A DNA stretch of 37,582 nt from JANOYJ01 sp963792485 (GTDB lineage: Bacteria; Pseudomonadota; Alphaproteobacteria; Rhizobiales; Rhizobiaceae). This document shows, one piece after another, positions 33,579 through 37,582 of the stretch. The stretch is taken from contig CAWBWL010000002.1 in NCBI GenBank assembly GCA_963792485.1, positions 1-37,582 on the forward strand, in the 5' to 3' direction. Made by a program: the position numbers and the translations under genes. The notes beneath the pieces were generated by a model that worked only from the letters and a program-made list of their open reading frames with translations, was not told where the DNA came from and did no database searches. How positions within the stretch are numbered: position 1 is the first letter of the stretch; each line of letters starts with the position of its first letter.

Positions 33579-33834
33579 CTTTGAGCGGCTCTATCGATTT
33601 GAAGGACTTGCGCTTCGACTTGGCGCGGCTGTTGGCGGCAAGCAGGCGCTCCGCATTGGCGGGCGAGCGCAGGAGATATGCCGTTTCATTCAGAGATTCA
33701 AAATCCTCGCGCGACATCAGCACCGCGTCGCCGCCGCGCGCCCGTTCGACAACAATCACGACATGATCCTCCACCGCCCTGTCGAGGGCGGTCTTCAAGT
33801 TTGCGCGAAGCTCTGAGTAGGTGTACTGCTCCAT
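33562..33834 (-). CDS. Phd/YefM-type antitoxin
   Basis: A 90-residue antitoxin of the Phd/YefM fold: MEQYTYSELRANLKTALDRAVEDH, then VVIVVERARGGDAVLMSREDFESLNETAYLLRSP, then a flexible basic tail. ATG 33834 begins the conserved fold; an upstream ATG (33849) adds five residues and would overlap the operator. It precedes and overlaps the toxin gene, as in yefM-yoeB operons. Confidence 0.92.
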   Translation of the reverse strand: MEQYTYSELRANLKTALDRAVEDHVVIVVERARGGDAVLMSREDFESLNETAYLLRSPANAERLLAANSRAKSKRKSFKSIEPLKDAVGL

Positions 33835-33842
33835 CGGCACAT

Positions 33843-33861
33843 GGTACATGAAGTCTGTACA
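33843..33861 (-). promoter_or_regulatory. YefM-type operator
   Basis: TGTACA (33861-33856) and TGTACC (33848-33843) on the minus strand lie just before the antitoxin start. The known YefM-YoeB operator of E. coli is built on TGTACA cores, so this matches in sequence and position. Spacing here is 13 bp between motif starts. The two hexamers overlap a candidate promoter (TTGATG, 17 bp, TACCAT). Confidence 0.55.
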
Positions 33862-33955
33862 AACATCAAGCTGCGGGCGACGTGGATGTTGGCAGCGGCA
33901 GATTGCGTTCTGCGCCGTTAAAGACCGATCCGGCGCACTGCGCAGTCACTCCAAA

Positions 33956-34003
33956 CTCAGCAATATTGTCGAGCGCGTCGCTGGTGAAGCGCAGAACCAG
34001 CAT
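33956..34003 (-). pseudogene. 5' stub of a second ParE toxin gene
   Basis: The minus strand encodes MLVLRFTSDALDNIAE and then loses similarity. It matches the first 16 residues of the ParE at 32834 (MPVLRFTSDALDNIAD). The break lies at about 33955, where the YefM-YoeB segment begins. The antitoxin gene in front of it is intact. Confidence 0.85.
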
Positions 34004-34245
34004 CAGGCGGCGGAAGAAATCTGGTCGAGCCGCGCCTTGACCGCCGCGCTCACTTCCTCGGCAGAATGGCTGCCGCCACGCGCAATCGAGTAGTCCAGAG
34101 TCTCGCGCAGCGCCGCAAGTTTGGCCTCGCGCTCCTCAACCAGCCGCAGCCCCTCGCGCACCACTTCGCTCGCCGAGCCATAGCGGCCCTGATCGACCAC
34201 TGAGGCGACGAACCCTTCCCAGCGTTCTCCAATGGATACGTTCAT
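34003..34245 (-). CDS. ParD-type antitoxin, copy 2 (toxin lost)
   Basis: An 80-residue antitoxin almost identical to the ParD at 32834-33076, with the same upstream inverted repeat. Its own toxin is reduced to 16 codons. It could still repress, or neutralise toxin made by, the other copy. A longer in-frame reading to 34296 passes through the promoter repeat and is rejected. Confidence 0.92.
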   Translation of the reverse strand: MNVSIGERWEGFVASVVDQGRYGSASEVVREGLRLVEEREAKLAALRETLDYSIARGGSHSAEEVSAAVKARLDQISSAA

Positions 34246-34277
34246 GAGACTTCTCCAGCTTTGCGACTCGTCTAACC

Positions 34278-34307
34278 AATAACACAAAACAAGCAATATT
34301 TGTTATT
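34278..34307 (-). promoter_or_regulatory. Candidate ParD operator/promoter, copy 2
   Basis: The same AATAACA...TGTTATT inverted repeat as at 33110-33139, with identical spacing, located before the second ParD gene. Conservation through the duplication supports a regulatory role. Confidence 0.5.
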
Positions 34308-34323
34308 GACCGACCCGATAATC

Positions 34324-34611
34324 TCAAACCAGCTCCACCCTCAATTCCCGCCCGACAATCTTCGCCGCCCGCTGCAAGGTCTCCAGCGTCGTGTTGCTGC
34401 TCATGGGGTCGAGCACGCGGTCAAGCTGGGCGCGGCTGGTTTCCATCAGTTCGGCCATGCGGGTTTTGGTGATCTTGTTCTTGCGCATTTCCTCGCTGAG
34501 CTGCCAGGCGATCACCTTCTTGGCGGCGGAAGCGGTTGCTTCCTGCAAAATGCCCTCCTCTTCAAGCCAGTCCTCAAGCGAAGTGCCGAGATATTCTTTC
34601 TTGAACGTCAT
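34324..34611 (-). CDS. XRE/HigA-type antitoxin of a Gp49-like module
   Basis: A 95-residue HTH protein: LSEEMRKNKITKTRMAELMETSRAQLDRVLDP is the HTH, followed by NTTLETLQRAAKIVGRELRVEL. The 4-nt overlap (ATGA) with the preceding toxin gene shows coupling. A truncated copy of its 3' half lies at 32236-32355. Confidence 0.9.
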   Translation of the reverse strand: MTFKKEYLGTSLEDWLEEEGILQEATASAAKKVIAWQLSEEMRKNKITKTRMAELMETSRAQLDRVLDPMSSNTTLETLQRAAKIVGRELRVELV

Positions 34612-34959
34612 GATGTCATCTCCTTCAAGCTCTTGCGGGCCAGATCAAGTTCGCCTGGCGGCGTCTTTTGAGTTTTCTTGATGAAGCCATTCAGAACAAC
34701 CAGCATGCCGTCGCCCGCCGCAAACAAAAGCCGCGCCTCCCTGCGGCTCGGCAATGACGACCGCAGTTCCCACAAGCCGCCCGACAGGGGACGCACAAGA
34801 GGCATGCCGATGGGCCAGCCAAATTGCAGCGTCCGCAAGTCAGTGCCGATCACCGCCCTGTCGCCCGGCTCCAAGTCCCTCAGCCATTCGCGGACGGACT
34901 TCGCGGCCCGAAGGCGTGCGCCAGAAAATCACTGGAATCGCGTTGAGCCGGTCAATCAT
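34608..34959 (-). pseudogene. Gp49/HigB-like toxin with N-terminal frameshift
   Basis: The main frame reads LRDLEPGDRAVIGTDLRTLQFGWPIGMPLVRPLSGGLWELRSSLPSRREARLLFAA, then VVLNGFIKKTQKTPPGELDLARKSL. This is the phage-derived Gp49-like (DUF891) toxin family. The expected N-terminus, MIDRLNAIPVIFWRTPSGREV, starts at ATG 34959 in another frame. A one-base shift near 34895 separates it from VREWL. A TTG at 34874 could start a shortened 88-residue product. It precedes its HTH antitoxin, the HigBA order. Confidence 0.75.
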
Positions 34960-35139
34960 GCGAAGTGGTTTGTATCATATATGGTGCGTTGTGTAAAGCG
35001 CAGCGGCGGCGTCTCGCGCCCCTGCGCATCTCACCCAGTTCGTCATCCTCCCCCATATCCCCTTTTCAGTTTCGACCCGCCAGACCGGGTGACATCGCAT
35101 CCCACCGATGTTACGCTCCGCCGCGCTGGAGGTCTGCGC

Positions 35140-35814
35140 ATGGCAGGGCGGCTGACCGGATTGAGTGTCATTGTCACGCGAGCCGATCAGTTCATGGGGC
35201 TTGCGGTCGTGGAGCTTTTCCGCAGCGAGGGCGCGCACGTTCTTGCCGATGAGCGCGAGCTCTTGGCGCCCGGCGCCGCCGCTGATCTTGTGCGCGAAGC
35301 GGGGCGCGTCGATGTCCTTATTGCCAATCTGACGCGCCGCAATCCGCGCGTCAGTGTTGTGGACACGCCGGAGGACGAATGGCAGGCCATGTTTGATGAG
35401 ATGGTGCATCCCCTGCACCGCCTTGTGCGCGCCGTTCTTCCGCAGATGATAGAGCGGCGGTCCGGGAAAATTGTCGTCATGGGCAGCGCTAACGCGCTGC
35501 GCGGCACAGCGCCCCGCGCCGCTTACAGCGCGGCGCGCGGCGCCCAGGTTGCCTATGTGAGGAATGTCGGCGTCGAAGTCGCGCCGCACGGGGTCAACGT
35601 CAACATCATCGCCCAGAACTTTGTCTCAAACCCCACATCCTATCCGCCGGAGAAACTGGCCTCGCCTGAAATGGCGGCCCAGATGAAAGAGGTTCCGGCG
35701 GGCAGGCCGGCGGAAGGCTGGGAGAGTGCGGCGCTCGCCCTCTATCTCTCCACAAACGAGAGCAGCTTTTTCTTCGGACAGGTGTTTCCGTTTGCAGGAG
35801 GCTGGGCAACATGA
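35140..35814 (+). CDS. Halohydrin-dehalogenase-like SDR-fold protein A
   Basis: A 224-residue short-chain-dehydrogenase-fold protein lacking the NAD(P)-binding TGxxxGxG motif. In its place is T13-RADQ-F18-M-G20, matching T-x4-F-x-G, the halide-pocket signature of halohydrin dehalogenases. The catalytic set is Ser116-x12-Tyr129-x3-Arg133, with arginine replacing the SDR lysine, also diagnostic. Such enzymes interconvert vicinal halohydrins and epoxides and can open epoxides with cyanide, azide or nitrite. The C-terminal SSFFFGQVFPFAGGW is like that of known members. GGAGG 8 nt upstream of ATG 35140 fixes the start; upstream ATGs read through the toxin region. The stop overlaps protein B (ATGA). 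Confidence 0.8.
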   Translation: MAGRLTGLSVIVTRADQFMGLAVVELFRSEGAHVLADERELLAPGAAADLVREAGRVDVLIANLTRRNPRVSVVDTPEDEWQAMFDEMVHPLHRLVRAVLPQMIERRSGKIVVMGSANALRGTAPRAAYSAARGAQVAYVRNVGVEVAPHGVNVNIIAQNFVSNPTSYPPEKLASPEMAAQMKEVPAGRPAEGWESAALALYLSTNESSFFFGQVFPFAGGWAT

Positions 35815-36515
35815 TTGCAAGGCCTGTCCCTGAAATGGCGAAGGGCAGCCGTCTGGCGGGCAAGCGCGTGCTTGTCACGCAGTCATCCATGTTCATGGGG
35901 CCCGCAATCATTGACCTGTTCAGCAGGGAGGGGGCGATCATTGTTGCCGATGACCGCGATTTGAAGCCGCCTGCCGCCGCATCGCAGCTGATTGCCGAAG
36001 CGGGACAGGTTGATGTGCTGATCGTCAACCTCGCGATTGATAATCCGCGCGCCCTGGCCCACGAAACCAGCGATGAAGAATGGGCGCTGGTTTACGATAC
36101 GCTTGTTCACCCGACATATCGCCTTATCCGGGCCGTGCTGCCGCAAATGATGGCGCGCAGGAGCGGCAAGATCATTGTCGTTGGAAGCGCGGCGGCTTTG
36201 CGGGGAACGGCAAGGCGAAGCTGTTATGGCTCCGCGCGCGGCGCGCAGCACAGTTTCGTCCGCTCCGCCGCAATTGAGGCTGCCCCCCACAATGTTCAGA
36301 TCAACGCCACGGGGCAAATCTTTGTCGAAAACCCAACCTATTTCCCGCCGGAGGTTCTGCAAAGCGAGGCTCTGAAGCAGCGGCTGAAAGATGTTCCGGC
36401 CGGACGTGTTTCAACAGGCGGGGAGGCAGCTGCGTTTCTGCTCTATCTCGCGGGTCCTGAAAGTGATTTTATCACCGGCCAGGTGTTCGCTTACGCGGGC
36501 GGCTGGGTGACCTGA
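35811..36515 (+). CDS. Halohydrin-dehalogenase-like SDR-fold protein B
   Basis: A 234-residue paralogue of protein A, about half identical over its length. It has the same signatures: T23-QSSM-F28-M-G30 and Ser126-x12-Tyr139-x3-Arg143. The substrate-loop region NPTYFPPEVLQSEALKQRL and C-terminus DFITGQVFAYAGGW resemble HheC-type enzymes. It overlaps protein A by 4 nt, so translation is coupled and a hetero-oligomer is possible (the family forms tetramers). GGAGG ahead of ATG 35811 supports that start; ATG 35835 would match protein A's N-terminus better. True dehalogenase activity is inferred from motifs only. Confidence 0.8.
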   Translation: MIARPVPEMAKGSRLAGKRVLVTQSSMFMGPAIIDLFSREGAIIVADDRDLKPPAAASQLIAEAGQVDVLIVNLAIDNPRALAHETSDEEWALVYDTLVHPTYRLIRAVLPQMMARRSGKIIVVGSAAALRGTARRSCYGSARGAQHSFVRSAAIEAAPHNVQINATGQIFVENPTYFPPEVLQSEALKQRLKDVPAGRVSTGGEAAAFLLYLAGPESDFITGQVFAYAGGWVT

Positions 36516-36568
36516 TTGTTCAGATGACGGGCAAGACCTATTGATAGAGCCAAGCGGCGCAGGTTGGA

Positions 36569-36706
36569 ATCCCTGATTGGCAGGCCTATCGCCGCCTGCC
36601 GGACGTGCTCGAAGCGCACGCCGGAACGGTCGAAATCCTCCACCGCCTGCGCCCGTTCGGCGTCATCATGGCAGGTGAGAACGAGTTTGATCCGTTCAAG
36701 GACTGA
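36569..36706 (+). pseudogene. RtcB-like 3' gene stub
   Basis: An open segment of 45 codons, reading IPDWQAYRRLPDVLEAHAGT, then VEILHRLRPFGVIMAG and FDPFKD before a TGA. It resembles the extreme C-terminus of RtcB-family RNA ligases (pattern: ...AYK/R...DVL..H...V.I.H.LRP...). There is no start codon or upstream domain, so it is a leftover tail. The rest of the 36516-36876 gap has no recognised feature. The family assignment is from memory of the C-terminal pattern and is moderate. Confidence 0.5.
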
Positions 36707-36876
36707 GAAATGGGGCGGCAGAGATGCCGCCCCTATCGCTTGAGCCAAAAGACGATGTCTCGGGTCCCAGCAAGACCGCCCGATTAAACTTTCGTCATCC
36801 GCAAATCCAACACAAAACAGCCGCGATCAAAGTCTTCTCCTGCGCTTTCAAACCCCATTTGCCGGAGGCCGGGAAA

Positions 36877-37557
36877 ATGAGAACGCTCACATTCACTGCT
36901 CTCCTCGCAACATCACTTTTCTCCGCCATGCCCACCGCCCACTCCCAGGTCCCGCCCTCTGCCAGCGAGCTCGCCGCCTATTCCGGTCCGCAAAGGGCCG
37001 CCGCCGAAGGCGACATCGCCGCGCTCCAGGCGGCCATCGCTGCGGGCGCGGATGTCAATGCGCGCGACGCCGCTGGCCGCACGCCGTTTCATGTCGCCGC
37101 TTTCGCCAGACAGATCAAATTGATGCAGGTGCTCGCCAATGTCGGAGCCGACGTGAATGCCCTTGAGGGACAGGCCTATGACGCGGTCACCATCGCGGCA
37201 GTGGCGGATGATGTGGAGACGCTGAAGGCGGCGCTCAGTCTCGGCAACAAAGCTGGCAACATCACCAGCCCCTATGACGGCACCGCCCTCATCGCCGCCG
37301 CCCATCTGGGGCATGACGAAGTGGTGCGCATTCTCATCGAAGCCGGCGCGCCGCTGAACCATGTCAACAATCTCGGCTGGACCGCGCTGATCGAAGCGGT
37401 GATGCTCGGCGACGGCGGGCCACGCCATCAGAAGACCGTCGCGTATCTCGTTAAGGCGGGAGCGGACAAAAGCATTGCGGACAAAAAGGGCGTGACGCCA
37501 CTGGAGCATGCAAGACAGCGGGGCTATGGGGAGATTGTGGAACTGCTGGATGGTTAG
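36877..37557 (+). CDS. Exported ankyrin-repeat protein
   Basis: A 226-residue protein with a Sec signal peptide (MRTLTFTALLATSLFSAMPTAHSQ) and about five ankyrin repeats (for example DIAALQAAIAAGADVNARDAAGRTPFHVAAFAR, DGTALIAAAHLGHDEVVRILIEAGAPLNHVNNLGWTALIEAV, KGVTPLEHARQRGYGEIVELL). It is probably a periplasmic protein-interaction module. ATG 36877 begins the signal peptide and follows a GGAGGCCGGG segment; the longer in-frame reading upstream has no such feature. Its partner is unknown. Confidence 0.88.
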   Translation: MRTLTFTALLATSLFSAMPTAHSQVPPSASELAAYSGPQRAAAEGDIAALQAAIAAGADVNARDAAGRTPFHVAAFARQIKLMQVLANVGADVNALEGQAYDAVTIAAVADDVETLKAALSLGNKAGNITSPYDGTALIAAAHLGHDEVVRILIEAGAPLNHVNNLGWTALIEAVMLGDGGPRHQKTVAYLVKAGADKSIADKKGVTPLEHARQRGYGEIVELLDG

Positions 37558-37582
37558 TTTGGGGTCAGCCTCACTTCCCCCG

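Noticed and set aside
34678..35139. N-terminal extension of dehalogenase-like protein A by about 150 residues
   Set aside because: The extension is antisense to the Gp49-like toxin, has no conserved sequence, and a good GGAGG-ATG start exists at 35140.

Overview
The window is bacterial chromosome, about 60 % G+C, and very probably alphaproteobacterial (Hyphomicrobiales-like). The evidence is the gene families present (ilvB/ilvH/ilvC set, pdxJ, DUF1800/DUF1501 pair, GFA proteins, AlkB, many small toxin-antitoxin modules) and the branched-chain leader-peptide attenuator. I cannot name the genus. About 45 genes or gene remnants are visible, one tRNA (Lys, CUU), no rRNA, no CRISPR array and no recognisable transposase.

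Layout: (1) 1-2.3 kb, minus strand: HigBA-type toxin-antitoxin pair, a MogA/MoaB molybdopterin protein, tRNA-Lys and a frameshifted phzF-like gene. (2) 2.4-5.6 kb: MacA/MacB-type tripartite efflux operon (adaptor, ATPase, permease). (3) 5.6-8.5 kb: ParDE-type pair, a decayed HigA-like antitoxin, a Nudix-like protein and an endonuclease/exonuclease/phosphatase protein. (4) 8.56-15.65 kb: branched-chain amino acid locus. A strong promoter and an apparently leaderless leader peptide with a terminator precede ilvB. ilvH lies 3.9 kb downstream, separated by a cassette (flavin amine oxidase and TetR leftward; AhpD-like, GST and ChrR-like cupin rightward). A broken copy of the 5' end of ilvH sits at the left edge of the cassette. 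A LysE exporter follows ilvH. (5) 15.7-20.1 kb: a DUF1800/DUF1501 pair, then a membrane-protein gene in an insert whose far edge is a spare 3' end of a DUF1501 gene. (6) 20.2-27.7 kb: polysaccharide deacetylase, RecD-like helicase, pdxJ, flavin monooxygenase, saccharopine-dehydrogenase-like oxidoreductase and AlkB alkane hydroxylase. (7) 27.9-31.0 kb: two GNATs, a GFA protein, and a TetR regulator with a perfect 20-bp operator next to ilvC. (8) 31.05-34.96 kb: AT-rich degraded TPR-like gene, then a leftward island of duplicated and nested toxin-antitoxin modules. (9) 35.1-36.5 kb: two translationally coupled SDR-fold proteins that carry halohydrin-dehalogenase signatures rather than dehydrogenase signatures. 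(10) to the end: an RtcB-like 3' stub and an exported ankyrin-repeat protein.

Two themes run through the window. First, inserts are repeatedly bordered by stubs of neighbouring or homologous genes (ilvH 5' stub, DUF1501 3' stub, RtcB-like 3' stub, HigA and ParE stubs). This suggests gain of DNA by homologous or illegitimate recombination at gene ends rather than by insertion sequences. Second, several genes otherwise well conserved carry single-base frameshifts, some at homopolymers. These may be real decay or sequence error, and I have annotated them as broken. The best candidates for new biology are the tandem halohydrin-dehalogenase-like pair and the rewired ilvB-ilvH locus with its leaderless attenuator.
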